A stretch of DNA of 21,053 nt, taken from NCBI GenBank assembly GCA_003427395.1, contig BFEA01000030.1, positions 4,353,540 to 4,374,592 of the forward strand, in the 5' to 3' direction. The stretch's first letter is position 1; each line of letters opens with the position of its first letter. The notes beneath the pieces were generated by a model that saw only the letters and a list, made by a program, of their open reading frames with translations, ran no database searches and was not told where the DNA came from. Origin of the DNA: Chara braunii. Its lineage: Eukaryota > Streptophyta > Charophyceae > Charales > Characeae. Positions 8,404 to 17,312 of the stretch are shown piece by piece. The translations under genes and the position numbers were made by a program.

Positions 8404-8813
8404 TTGATTTATTACCAAATAAGGAAGGTCATCCATCCACCAGAAAGGAAGAGAGAATCCGGGCAGGGGGGGACTCATCCCTGGGGTCTACCGACCGCCA
8501 AACGCCAAGACAGCAGTGACAAGGTAGATACAAACCACTGAAACGAGACAAAAGCGCACGTGTTTACATTCTGTTTTTCAATAAGCTAGCTATTAATTTT
8601 CTTGGCGTTTTCTCAAAGAAAGCCCTAACAGTTTCGCGACACTACATTTGGTGCTTCTATTTAGGAAACTCAAACTGGCACCTCAATTTGTCTACAATGG
8701 CTCTCACGAAAAGACAAAGAAACAGCTTGGACCTTCGCAGCTGCACAGTCCTGCAGGGTAACATGGAATTCCTCCCCACCAAAGGGGAGGACCAATGAAA
8801 AATGATCATGGCG

Positions 8814-8850
<37 letters not shown>

Positions 8851-9306
8851 CGCGCATACACACGCACACACACACAACTTTCGCAGTCGCCACCCTTGCC
8901 GAGAATTTCCTTCTGTCATCTGCACAGAAAGAAGTTCTGGGAACCATGAAGGCTTCTCAGAACTGTTAACAGAATGTTCAGCTGTTGGAGTGGTTAGAGA
9001 CAAGGTCGGCCAACCATGACAGCCTGGGAATGACGACCTGGCAGTGCTCTCTCTCTCTCTCTCTCTCTTCTCTCATTGCTGCGGGATGGTAAATTTTGTT
9101 ACCTTGGGCATTTAGCCACTTAACCAAATTGCGAAGGAACGCAACTGAAAATATTGTAGAACGAATCATAGATTGCCCTACATACAATTACTTGCCGACC
9201 ATCAGTAAATAGATATATGTAACTCATTCGTAGAAGTAAGCCCCCATCATAGATTGCCCTACACACATTTGGGAGTGCGCAAGCCTCCATGTCACGTGGG
9301 AGAGGC
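8404..9306. other. no gene seen; (CT)n microsatellites and a short repeated phrase
   Basis: (CT)n tracts lie at about 8816-8848 (followed by an ACAC-rich run) and 9047-9068. The phrase ATCATAGATTGCCCTACA occurs near 9167 and 9247. Frames across the microsatellites translate to repetitive Ser-Leu or Arg-Glu and are not genes. Confidence 0.6.
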
Positions 9307-9534
9307 TCATTCCACTGCTACCTGCAAACCACACACACCCCATATGCTGTCTGCTGCTCTCATCAACATAAGCCCCCATCCAACCTCAGGCCTTCTTTTG
9401 TAATTCAACCACTTCTCTCTCCTCCTTAACCGTCCCTTTCCTTCCCCCTTCACCCTCCCCCCTTTCCCCGAAAAAGAAATTATGTTTTGCACTGAAGTTG
9501 GGGTGCACAGAGCAGGGGCACAAGGATTGGCTGT

Positions 9535-9697
9535 TCATTGGGCACCATGGGCACAAATGAAGACAAGGAAAGCATGGGAGAAGCACGCAGTGCTTTCGGT
9601 TTCCAGTCTGTAGGCTCCGTCACAAGCTTCCATGAACCACTGGATGACTTGCCGCAGCTTCGCTCGCAAGAAAACAAGAGGGAATGCCAAAGACGTT
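9535..9697 (-). CDS. candidate terminal exon, unidentified protein
   Basis: A minus-strand frame without a start codon reads AFPLVFLRAKLRQVIQWFME then ACDGAYRLETESTACFSHAF and LVFICAHGAQ, closing with TGA at 9535-9537. Hydrophobic and charged residues alternate as in an amphipathic, globular protein, and there are two possible metal- or disulphide-type Cys/His pairs. Upstream (higher coordinates) is an A-rich tract on this strand with no good acceptor, so the 5' boundary is undefined. I do not recognise a family. Chance openness cannot be excluded. Confidence 0.3.
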
Positions 9698-10384
9698 TTC
9701 TTTTTTTTTTCTTTCTTTTCTTAGCGCATGCTCACACTTGCACTTTCCTAAGTATCTGATTGCAATTACGGCCAGACCTTGATGCATATGACCACAAATG
9801 CGTCCAGATCCCGGTTGAAAAAGTCCTAGTCTGACTTACTATGCCCATAATGTAGTCAATTATAAATCCTCTTCTGGCAGGCATGTTCTCCATGCTCTCC
9901 GTGAGCCGCCAACCATTCTACCTCCATCATGGCGGCTGACTAAAACAAAAAAGAGTGGGCCTGAAACAGTACCTCGTCCGCTGTACTGCAGAGGCACTTA
10001 AACTGCCAGCTCACGCAAGCCGAACTTGTGGCCTTCGCCGACACGGATGGTAAGACAATTCCGTGCTTTGGGCCTGGGCCGGTAGCCAAATCGGCATATG
10101 CCACTTTGAAAGGCACAGTTGCAGGTTCGTGAGCCTTGGAAGGCAGCTTTGTCCGCTTAGGCTCGTGTGAACTGGTGGCTTAAACCACCAGTACTTCCGC
10201 GACAATCTTTCCCGGGGCTGGAAAAATGCTGCACGCCCCAGAACAATAGACCGGAGCGGGCCTCCTTTTGGCTGGTGCAGCCAGCCATTTTGCTCCAGAG
10301 GCCGAGCCCTGAAAGTTTCGGCAGCATGCAAGCCGCAACTTTGAAAAAATGGCTGGGGAAACATATGCCTTCACAAAGGCAGCA
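9698..10384. other. no confident gene; GC-richer segment 10160-10400 open on several frames
   Basis: All three minus frames and one plus frame are open over 10167-10406, so openness carries little information. CTGGGCC..TAGCCAAATCGGCA..CCACTTTGAAA near 10072-10111 resembles CTGGGACGATAGCGAAGCCG..CCACTTTGAAA near 15560-15590. The string CCACCAGTTCACAC is shared in opposite orientation (about 10166-10183 and 15508-15521). These are probably fragments of one dispersed repeat. Confidence 0.4.
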
Positions 10385-10411
10385 GAACCAACAGATGGCC
10401 ACATAGCAATG

Positions 10412-10580
10412 ATAACCTACAGCTACAAAAATGACCATAGCTAAATTTAGTCTGTATGATTGATAGCTCTCGCCAAACTATAGGTACAGCCTATAGCCAC
10501 AAAAGTGACTACGCAGCTAGAAACATAACCACAGCTATAGCAAGTCTGTATGATGAAAACCTCCCACCAAACTATAACCT
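10412..10580 (+). repeat. diverged ~90-bp tandem duplication
   Basis: ACCTACAGCTACAAAAATGACC and TAGTCTGTATGATTGATAGC, then CCAAACTATAGG, recur as GCCTATAGCCACAAAAGTGA, AAGTCTGTATGATGAAAACC and CCAAACTATAACC. A third partial echo, AAAATGACCACATCTATATC, follows at about 10670. Confidence 0.75.
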
Positions 10581-10672
10581 ATACACTGGGCCCGGTTCCC
10601 AGCACATGCGGCTCCCCACGAATAGATTGGACCATTGTCCCCCCCCCAAAAAAAAAATATATACCTATGAAA
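10566..10672 (+). mobile_element. very short poly(A)-tailed retroposon (GGGCCCGGTTC family)
   Basis: The body CACTGGGCCCGGTTCCCAGC then ACATGCGGCTCCCCACGAAT and AGATTGGACCATTGTCC ends in a C run and about 9 A residues. ATAACCTAT precedes it (about 10573-10581) and ATATACCTAT follows the A tract (about 10657-10666), an imperfect ~10-bp target duplication. The body is only about 65 nt. It shares sequence with the copies at 6004-6080 and 11451-11525. Confidence 0.6.
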
Positions 10673-10699
10673 ATGACCACATCTATATCAAGCCCTAGC

Positions 10700-11440
10700 G
10701 TGACCAAAGTTGCTCGAGTGCTCAAAACACAAAAACGAAAACAGTCAACAGCCCCGATTGGTGTTCCCATTGGCTGGCAGGCTAACGGGTCTTTGTACTC
10801 GATACTATTTCACAATACAAAAGTCTCCTTTTTCATTATAGGATGTGCGAACGAGGCTAGAAATCCTCACAAATGGCATGAGAAAGAGCAAGAAGGCTCG
10901 CAAACTACCTACCTTTCCCAAATACTTCACCTTCCGGTCAAGTCCACGTTCATGATGCCCGGTCTGTAAGTTTTCACTAATTATAGCTATGATGAGGCAA
11001 TGTGTGTGTGTTTAGGACTGGGGGGGGTAGGAGTAAGAACGTACACTTCTCTCGTACACTCCCTGCTGCAGTCCCATTGGAGAACAATTTGGGTCCCAGC
11101 TGAATTAAAACTATAACATGTGAGCCCACCTGCAGGCTCCTCCAATGCTTTTCTTTCTTTCTCTTTTTTTCTTTTCTTTTTAATCCCCTACACTTCGGAC
11201 AGCAATGATTGGATCTCCCAAAAGCAAAGGCAAAATGGAGGGGGACATGGTTGAATGAACTCGCCAAGCCTCACGAAGCACAATCTACCAAACTCTTCCC
11301 TCCTCGATAGCCGAACATTACGGGTACTGCGCATCTGACTGAAAATTGTCGACGATAACAGACGTAAGGACCCTGCATTGATTGAGGTAAAGGTCGCAGA
11401 CGATCGCAACTGGCGTAATTCAATTGGAAGCGCCAGCACG
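10700..11440. other. no gene seen
   Basis: Unique-looking sequence with a T/C-rich tract (11148-11182) and a G run (11018-11026). No frame here has a convincing exon structure. Confidence 0.4.
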
Positions 11441-11450
11441 GCAGAGATCC

Positions 11451-11525
11451 TTTTTTTGTTTTTTTTCGTAAGCACGAGATCCAGCCTATTTGGGGGGAGC
11501 AACGCGTGCTGCGAAACGGGCACAG
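11451..11525 (-). mobile_element. degenerate retroposon of the GGGCCCGGTTC family
   Basis: On the minus strand: TGTGCCCGTTTCGCAGCACG, then CGTTGCTCCCCCCAAATAGG, CTGGATCTCGTGCTTACG and an A-rich tail. It aligns with the body at 10585-10640. GAGATCC appears on both sides of the tail segment (about 11445 and 11475), a possible short target duplication. Confidence 0.5.
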
Positions 11526-11786
11526 TATCCCATACTAATGTTAAAACACCAGTGTTTCCTGGAAGTGCGGCCGTGCACCCGCCGGGATATGCTGGGATGA
11601 ACAGGCCTCATGCCGCACACAGATCAAATTCATTCATTCGAACCAAAACGGAGCGGCACCGTAGCAACGGCTGGCGCATGGATGGCCGCACTTTTCAGAA
11701 GTACAGGTGGCTTAACTGTTTCCACATTTGAAAAGCAATAAATTATAAAAAGCACCCACTGACAGGTGTCAGCACTCATTGCCCCC

Positions 11787-11951
11787 GGGGCAAGTCCCAC
11801 GAGCAGCGTTGAACTACCTCAACACCTGAATCTGGACACTTTTGCAGAGATGTGCAGAAATGGTGTTGAGTTTCCTGAACTGCACGTCTCCACGAACACG
11901 TCCAGATTCAGGCGTTGAGGTAGCTCAACGCTGCTAGTGGGACTTGGCCCC
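11787..11951. mobile_element. MITE, family M2, foldback with ~55-bp arms, 165 bp
   Basis: The left arm begins GGGGCAAGTCCCACGAGCAG, then CGTTGAACTACCTCAACACC and TGAATCTGGAC. The reverse complement of the right end begins GGGGCCAAGTCCCACTAGCA, then GCGTTGAGCTACCTCAACGC and CTGAATCTGGACGTG. The arms cover about two thirds of the element. The interior holds TGCAGAGATGTGCAGAAATG. No coding capacity. The target duplication is ambiguous (CCG or CCC left, CTG or TGG right). Confidence 0.9.
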
Positions 11952-11959
11952 TGGGCGGT

Positions 11960-12540
11960 GCAGCATAGCAGACCCTAAGTTGGCCAAAGCTATTTTTTTT
12001 CATGTGCCCAAACTAAAAGAACCGGTCCCCACAAGTCCGGTACACGGAAAGCGCAGCCTCCTTAAGTTCCGATCTTTCGGGGAGGCCTCATACTGTTGGT
12101 TCAAACTTTACACCACCAGTACGTCCGAGCCACTATTTTTCAAGCCGATTTCTGCAACACACCCAAAGAGAAAACGAACCAGCGCAGGCACAAAATCGCA
12201 TCGCAGGCACAAAATCGCATCTTTTTGCGTAGCCTGTCCAAGCCCCTCCAAAACACCGCAGCGTGTTAACTGCCCCCACCATGGGTAGGAAAGAAACATC
12301 TGGGAAGCTTCTGGAGGTTCAAGTATGGCTTCACACATGCTCAATGTTAAAGCACCAGTCCACCGGCAAGGTGTGTGGGCTAAGCCGCCGCCTCCATTTC
12401 GTGGACATTCGGGCCTGGTTGCTCTGAATTCAAATCGTTCAAAACCTTTCTAGTGTCCGAAGGCTGCAGCTGGGTCTCACGGATTGGTGGGCCACGGTTA
12501 AGGAGCGTGGGTTAAGACATCTTTTTTCTTTTCTTTTCGT
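11960..12540. other. no confident gene; 17-19 bp tandem duplication at 12183-12222
   Basis: GCAGGCACAAAATCGCATC is repeated directly in tandem. Frames are open on both strands here (11944-12288 plus, 12108-12344 minus) with neither clearly better, so I do not call a gene. Confidence 0.4.
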
Positions 12541-12944
12541 TTTCTGAAAAAATGTGGCCTCGCCCCACTGCACAACACGCGAAAATACATGTGGAGCTGG
12601 TAATAGTCCCCTATACGATCAAAATGTTGGATCGGTCACAACGAATATGGTTCAATGACCAGTCCAGATACATTAGAAATTAGAATGTTGAGTAGTCGGA
12701 CGAGGCCGACTCCCTTCTTCCTCAACCTGACCGGTTGACCTAAGCTGCACGCAGAAGCGAAAGTGAACCATCTGCTGCAACATGTTATTAGCCCCCCTGG
12801 GGTCAGAATTGCGGTTGTGAAATGCAGGGTGAGGCGTGCCGAAAACGCCAGACACCCCCTGTCCGTATGATTCGTGTAGCGGTGCGATTCGTGCTGGAGG
12901 TGCGATTCAGGCTGAGGTGACGTAACTCTATCAAACAGGCCATC

Positions 12945-13069
12945 GGTCCTTGGAGCACTACTCACCAAATGTGAAAAGTTGAAAATGCATCTTCCCCACA
13001 TCATGGGATGATACAGATGGCATGGCATAGCTTTTGTCTTTTCCACATTTGATGGGGGCCACAGGGCCC
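12945..13069. mobile_element. MITE, family M1, degenerate copy, ~125 bp
   Basis: The left end is GGTCCTTGGAGCACTACTCA, then CCAAATGTGAAAAG. The reverse complement of the right end is GGGCCCTGTGGCCCCCATCA, then AATGTGGAAAAG. Flanking trinucleotides ATC and ATT agree only partly. Confidence 0.65.
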
Positions 13070-13131
13070 ATTACCACCAATTCGACTCTACAGGTCTACG
13101 AGGGGCTATAGGACAACAGAACGGCAAATAT

Positions 13132-13524
13132 TTACCCGCCACTGGGCAGCATTTTCAGTATTGGTGGTGTCTGCTGTGGACACGGCATGGCCAGAACTGC
13201 AGTTTTCTTCTTCCTGTTTGTGACTGGCGGCCTGGGCTCAAACTTGGCTGGTGTTGCCTCGCTTGTCTAGTTGGGTCCACTTCTATTCTTTTTTTTTTCT
13301 TTTTTTTTTTTCGGTTGAATGTGAAGGCCATGGGCCCGGTTCCCAGCATAAAAACTTTAACAATTTGTTTGCCAAAAAAGGAGAAACAATGAGGTGAAAA
13401 AGGGCAGAAGGATGGCAAGAGGTGCTTGTGAGTATGGCGAGGAAACAAGATAGAGAAAAAGAAGAACGAAAAGAGAGGAGCAAATCCATCCCTGCCGTCA
13501 TTTTCAAAATAAAAGGAAAAATAA

Positions 13525-13555
<31 letters not shown>

Positions 13556-14388
13556 AGTGGGGGAGGGACAGGATTTTGGTTTCAACAGGGCCAAGTGGCG
13601 GAAGCAAAATGACGGGAGGAAGGAAATGAAAGACTGGTGGATGCACACGCAGAGCGTACAATAGGACTTTTTTGGATGCATCTGACAGATTCTGACTGGT
13701 ATTATGGCTGTTGTTGGGTGCATCCGGCCGCAATCACCTCCAGCACTTAGTAGAAAAAAGGTCCTAGTGTGAGTAGACCCACCGTTCAAGGGCATCCAGT
13801 GAAGTCCGATCCTGTTGTGTGCATTTGACCTTCGCCATCAGGAAGAGTCGAGCTTCAAACTTACGGTCAGCTACAGGCAAAGAACGCGTAAAAATAGGCG
13901 GAGAAGAAATAGTGAATGCACGTGCAGCTCTCCCAGTGAACGCAAACTAACGGCCATGATGACTGCTCGCTGCAGGGGATCCATCCCCAACATCCACCCG
14001 CTTCTTCCAGACGAGAACCAGTTACAGCTAACCCCCACATACGGCTCTTTCTTCATCAAGCCTCCTTTGGAAGGTTCTTCTACCAGTGGGTACTTCGATT
14101 CATAATATGGAATGGAATCCAGGCCAAGGTGCCTGCCAAATTCGTTAGGTGTGAAAGGGTCACACCTGCCTTTTCCTGTTTTCTGAAAGCAACAAGGAAC
14201 TTTCAATTACTAATCTACTACCATAATCCGGCGAAATGCAGAACCCAAACCAGCTAAATCCAGCAAACAGATCCAAACAGACGCCGACAGGTACCCACCG
14301 TGCACTTACAGAAGGGGGGCGTCGGCTCTACGATCCGCAAAGCCTGCCTATGGGCCTCGCCACACCACTCGCCGCACTTCCAGAAGGA
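13132..14388 (-). CDS. three-exon gene model with SAND-like cysteine/FTPxEF motif (partial)
   Basis: Minus strand. Exon A (about 14388-14299) encodes SFWKCGEWCGEAHRQALRIV then EPTPPFCKCT, followed by a GTGGGT donor. A 116-bp intron ends TTGCTTTCAG at 14183. Exon B (14182-14033, phase 0) encodes KTGKGRCDPFTPNEFGRHLG then LDSIPYYESKYPLVEEPSKG. A GTTAGC donor may lead to exon C (13270-13132), rich in Pro and Lys, with TAA at 13132-13134. The join gives CxCT, a further Cys, then FTPxEFxxHxG, which resembles the core of SAND domains in plant ULTRAPETALA-type proteins (pattern CxCTxxC...TPxxFxxHxG). Such proteins act in the nucleus on chromatin. The 5' end is missing. The exon B end and exon C are uncertain: exon B could read on, and exon C's acceptor lacks a pyrimidine tract. 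Function beyond the motif is inference. Confidence 0.45.
13527..13555 (+). repeat. 29-nt poly(G) run
   Basis: An uninterrupted run of 29 G lies in the proposed second intron of the minus-strand gene model, where it would be poly(C) in RNA. It can form G-quadruplexes on the plus strand. Frames through it are artefacts of low complexity. Confidence 0.95.
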
Positions 14389-14536
14389 TTTGATTGATCA
14401 TTCACACAGCGTCCATCCAGGTTGCAGTTGCCAAGCCTCTGCCGGCTTACTTACAGTCACTAACTAAGGACCTCTGAGAGCTGTATGCGAGGAAACTTAC
14501 ACATACGGTTCGGGAAAGGCTCTCTGATGCTTATCT

Positions 14537-14700
14537 ATGTATGAAGGCATCAGTTATGCTATTTCACTCAAAGACTTAGTAGGTTGGGTAGCCTTCCCAA
14601 TATTTTTGTCCATTTTCGTTTTTTATGCACCTAACGTATTGGGACATCCTGACAATTATATACCTGCAAATCCTATGTCAACTCATTATTCTGATTGTTG
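14537..14700 (+). pseudogene. cob: mitochondrial cytochrome b fragment in nuclear-type sequence (NUMT)
   Basis: Codons from 14570 to 14683 encode [20 protein letters not shown] then [18 protein letters not shown], an internal segment of cytochrome b (the mobile haem protein subunit of complex III) ending just before the conserved PEWYFLP region. That next region is missing or scrambled: the frame continues HYSDCC and a weak YAIRR. Only about 38 residues of a ~385-residue protein are present, and the sequence around it is repeat-rich and unlike mitochondrial genes, so this is a transferred fragment. KDLVGWVAF and NPMST favour a green-lineage mitochondrion. Confidence 0.8.
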
Positions 14701-14726
14701 TCAATCCTACGCCATCCGGAGGTACC

Positions 14727-15090
14727 TCTGTCACCGGCAGTCTACGGCCATCATCCATCCCCTTACCTAGGTCATCAACTAGACCCTCCTCTGTCACTGG
14801 CGGGTCTACGGCCATTATCCCTCCCCTTACCTAGGTCATCAACTAGACCCTCCAGCCGTGTATTGAAAGTTTTTCACCCAGAGCAGCCCCAGTTTCCATC
14901 ATCAGTACGTACTATGCCACCACCCCTCCCTCTCACCTCTGTAATCAACCAGGCCTACTCTCGTCTATCTTAAGGATAGGGCTACAGCTAAAAAAAAAAA
15001 AAAAAAAAAAGACTGCCCTCAACGTTAAAACCCCTCCCTCTTACCCCTGTGATCAACCAAGCCTAAGGTTAGGGCTACACCTAAAACAAA
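14727..15090 (+). repeat. tandem repeats, ~62-bp unit with more diverged relatives
   Basis: Two close copies (about 14727-14789 and 14790-14853) share CCCCTTACCTAGGTCATCAA and CTAGACCCTC. Diverged relatives at about 14920-15010 and 15029-15090 share CCTCCCTCTTACCCCTGTGA or its variant, ATCAACCA, and AGGGCTACACCTAAAA. The third carries a 21-base poly(A) tract (14990-15010). The array directly follows the NUMT. Confidence 0.75.
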
Positions 15091-15482
15091 CAAAAAAAAA
15101 TCAACTGCCACTTGGGAAAATAGCGGGCCTCGGGTAGGCGTCCGACCTTTTCAGAGGCCGAAACGAAGCGACGGCCGTCGATCAGATTTATCAATGGCAG
15201 TCGTCGTTGGGCCCGACCTCCGAAAATTCAGGAGTTTGGGAAAACTGCCAGTTTTCCCCATTTTCCCACGCGGGAAAGGTACTAGTCTTTTAACACAAGT
15301 TCAATAACAGCAGGAACCAGATGATTGCCCATTCTATGGTATGACGAGCAAGGGCCAAACATTCTGAATGTATCTAGGCACCACCGGGTCCCAATACATT
15401 CAATACGCCTACGCCCAGTGCGGCGAGCCCTGCGCACGCTCTGTCCAAAACCGCCTTAATAAACTCTAGAATCCCTTGTAGA

Positions 15483-15602
15483 CTTTTTTTTTTTTTTTTT
15501 TCTACCACCAGTTCACACAAACCTAAGTAAAACGGGGTACGGGCATTTCTATTCAGACCTGGGACGATAGCGAAGCCGTACACCACTTTGAAAAGCTGGG
15601 CC
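15483..15602 (-). repeat. dispersed repeat with A tail, minus strand
   Basis: A T tract (15483-15501) is followed by CTACCACCAGTTCACACAAA and then GACCTGGGACGATAGCGAAG. On the minus strand this is a body ending CTGGTGGTAG plus poly(A). Related segments occur near 10070-10190. It is probably a retroposon, but I find no target duplication. Confidence 0.45.
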
Positions 15603-15615
15603 ATTTCGAGATTTA

Positions 15616-16151
15616 GGGTCTCGCTCCACTACACTAGAATCACGAAACTCCTTGAGTTTGCCATCTCTGCACACACTCACGAAACCTGCTCATGAAATCC
15701 AATTCGTGAATTGCCAGAATTGCACTCCTGAAGGTTCTTGAGGGGCCCATCTGCAACTTGCCGACTTTCAAGGGACCTTAGTCCGCCTACCTACCGAAAG
15801 GGAGGCCGTTTTCAAGAGTGCACCTCATGTCTGGGTTTAGTACGTTCAGAGAGTGCCTGCCGCTTTCTAGAGTACATCAAACAACCACAGCTTTGTTACT
15901 TAATCCGGGACCCTGACGGCTCTAGAAGCACACTTGGATTTTTTTTCACAAGTCCGAAAGGGAGGCCGTTTTCAAGAGTGCACCTCATATCTGGGAGGAC
16001 AAACCACTAGTTCAGTCCGTTCAGAGAGTGCCGCTTTCTAGAGTACGCGAAACTACCACAGCTTTTTCACTCAATGTGGGACTATGACAGCTCGAGAAGC
16101 ACACTTATAATTTTGTTCACAAGTACAGTCTACAGTAGTGGAGCGAGACCC
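15616..16151. mobile_element. 536-bp MITE-like element with TTA target duplication and internal tandem duplication
   Basis: The ends are GGGTCTCGCTCCACTACACT and, reverse complemented, GGGTCTCGCTCCACTACTGT. TTA flanks both sides (15613-15615 and 16152-16154). This is the 3-bp duplication expected for PIF/Harbinger-type elements. Inside, a ~160-bp unit is duplicated: CCGAAAGGGAGGCCGTTTTC begins at about 15793 and 15952, and both copies run through AGAGTGCACCTCAT, GTTCAGAGAGTGCC, CTTTCTAGAGTAC, AGAAGCACACTT and CACAAGT. No open frame of useful length is present. Confidence 0.85.
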
Positions 16152-16466
16152 TTAGGACCGTTCTCCAACCGAAGATCTCCGGGCCACAGTGTTGCCACCT
16201 GGAAGAATAACTAACAACGACCATCTCCACACCTTTCCCTTTGCATAGCCAATTTTATTGAAGTGCAAATTGCTCTCTTCTATAACACACTTCTTTGGTG
16301 GTGTTTTTTTTTTTTTTTGGTCCGCTTCTTTTTTCATCAAATCAAAACTTTTGGTGCTCGGAATCATTGCCATCGACAAGAATTGTGAGCGAGGGAGGTG
16401 TCTGCCGCTACCTGTTGTAGACCAGAATGATTTGTTTGCAAGGCAGATGTCCCCCCAGGCTGCCCG

Positions 16467-16586
16467 TGGCTCAATGGTCAGGCAGAACCATGCTAAACGC
16501 AAGTGACTGCCGTTGGTAAATAGATCGACATGAGTTAAAAAACGAAAGAAGAAGAAAAGAGAAGAGATCATCACGAGTTCAAGACC
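16467..16586 (+). other. tRNA-like A box and distant B-box-like motif
   Basis: GCCCGTGGCTCAATGGTCAG contains a good Pol III A box (TGGCTCAATGG, 16467-16477). The only B-box-like string is GAGTTCAAGACC at 16575-16586, about 100 bp away across a purine-rich insert. It may be the remnant of a tRNA-derived SINE. No tRNA fold can be drawn. Confidence 0.3.
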
Positions 16587-16703
16587 CCCAAAAGTACAGT
16601 AGTATATATGGAGCTAACGGCCTTTTCATTGGTGTTGCTTTTCTTAGCATGGAGATTTCATAAAAGAGGAAGGGGATGTGTAGGTAGGGAAAAATTATCA
16701 GGT

Positions 16704-16940
16704 GTGTCCATCGGGACAACCATTAAAATTGCAACGACGCAGAGGAGATAAGGAGGATGGCCGCCCGCTTTGTGCGCAAGGATGACACACTGGACTCCAG
16801 AAATGGGGCGTGGCTCCACCACTCCGGAAATGCACAAAAGACAAAAATCATGGCCATGTACCTTTCCATGTTCTAACGGAAGATTCACTCTCGTTTTGCA
16901 CATTTCAAGAGTGATGGAGCGAGGCCCATGGCCCCGTAAA
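16704..16940 (+). pseudogene. U6-like copy interrupted by an M1 MITE
   Basis: From 16704: GTGTCCATCGGGACAACCAT, TAAAATTGCAACGA, CGCAGAGGAGATAAGGAGGA, GGCC, TGCGCAAGGATGACACAC and CCAGAAATG follow U6 order, with a small insertion before TGCGCAAGG. After AGAAATG (16803-16805) the MITE at 16806-16927 intervenes. ATG recurs at 16928-16930 and GCCCCG follows, where U6 would read GGTCC. So the MITE entered a pre-existing U6 copy near its 3' end. Core substitutions make the copy non-functional. Confidence 0.75.
16806..16927. mobile_element. MITE, family M1, 122 bp, ATG target duplication
   Basis: The left end is GGGCGTGGCTCCACCACTCC and the reverse complement of the right end is GGGCCTCGCTCCATCACTCT. 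Both continue GAAATG(TG)CACAAAA or similar. ATG is duplicated at 16803-16805 and 16928-16930. The interior (CATGGCCATGTACCTTTCCA, TGTTCTAACGGAAGATTCAC) matches the copies at 6218 and 20707. Confidence 0.88.
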
Positions 16941-16972
16941 AAAGAAAGAGAGAAAGAAAGAAAGAGAGAAAA

Positions 16973-17085
16973 TCCACTGGGACAACCGGTAAACTGGAAC
17001 GATGTGCACCAACGGGCCTTAGCTCAGTGGTACAGCAATGAACTGTTGAGATACCGATCCACGTTCGAGTCTATTTTTATTACAA
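16973..17085 (+). pseudogene. U6 5' part fused to a tRNA-like sequence
   Basis: TCCACTGGGACAACCGGTAA then ACTGGAACGATGTGC (16973-17007) matches the first ~40 nt of U6. At 17014 it gives way to GGGCCTTAGCTCAGTGGTAC, which has a perfect Pol III A box (TAGCTCAGTGG, 17020-17030), and about 30 nt later ACGTTCGAGTCT (17061-17072), a good B box. The tRNA T stem does not pair, so it is not a working tRNA. Chimeras of U6 with other small RNAs are known products of LINE-driven template switching. A SINE with a compound head is the other reading. Confidence 0.6.
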
Positions 17086-17135
17086 ATTTGGTTTTGCTGA
17101 AGTGGCCGGTAGTAGTATCCTCGTCAGCAGCCGAC

Positions 17136-17180
17136 GGAATTAGTTTTTTTTTTTTTTTTTTTTTTCGGATGGAATTAGTT
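17136..17180 (-). mobile_element. poly(T)-only insertion between 10-bp direct repeats
   Basis: GGAATTAGTT lies at 17136-17145 and 17171-17180. Between the copies are about 20 T residues and CGGAT. On the minus strand this is a target duplication with an A tail and essentially no body. Confidence 0.5.
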
Positions 17181-17214
17181 GAAGGTAACAAATATCGCTG
17201 AATTGCCTGGGCCC

Positions 17215-17312
17215 GGGGCCAGGTCCCACTTCCCCTATGCTTCATTTTTCACAAAAGATTGCAGAGATCCACGGCCAGATAAGAAGCATACGCGTAAGTG
17301 GGACTTGGCTCC
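17215..17312. mobile_element. short MITE, family M2 ends, ~98 bp
   Basis: The left end is GGGGCCAGGTCCCACTTCCC, then CTATGCTTC. The reverse complement of the right end is GGAGCCAAGTCCCACTTACG, then CGTATGCTTC. The interior is AT-rich and non-coding. TTGGCTCC of the right end is repeated after a T tract at 17325-17332, so a further T-tract insertion may have landed at this end. Confidence 0.7.

Noticed and set aside
12108-12344. Minus-strand frame with protein-like composition
   Set aside because: A plus-strand frame is equally open, a tandem duplication lies within it, and no splice signals or motifs support it.
13155-13795. 192- and 170-codon minus-strand frames
   Set aside because: They run through poly(G)/poly(C) and A/T tracts (poly-Pro, poly-Lys). 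Only the short end at 13132-13270, in a different frame, was kept as a possible exon.
17014-17085. Functional tRNA gene
   Set aside because: A and B boxes are good but the T stem and acceptor stem do not pair.
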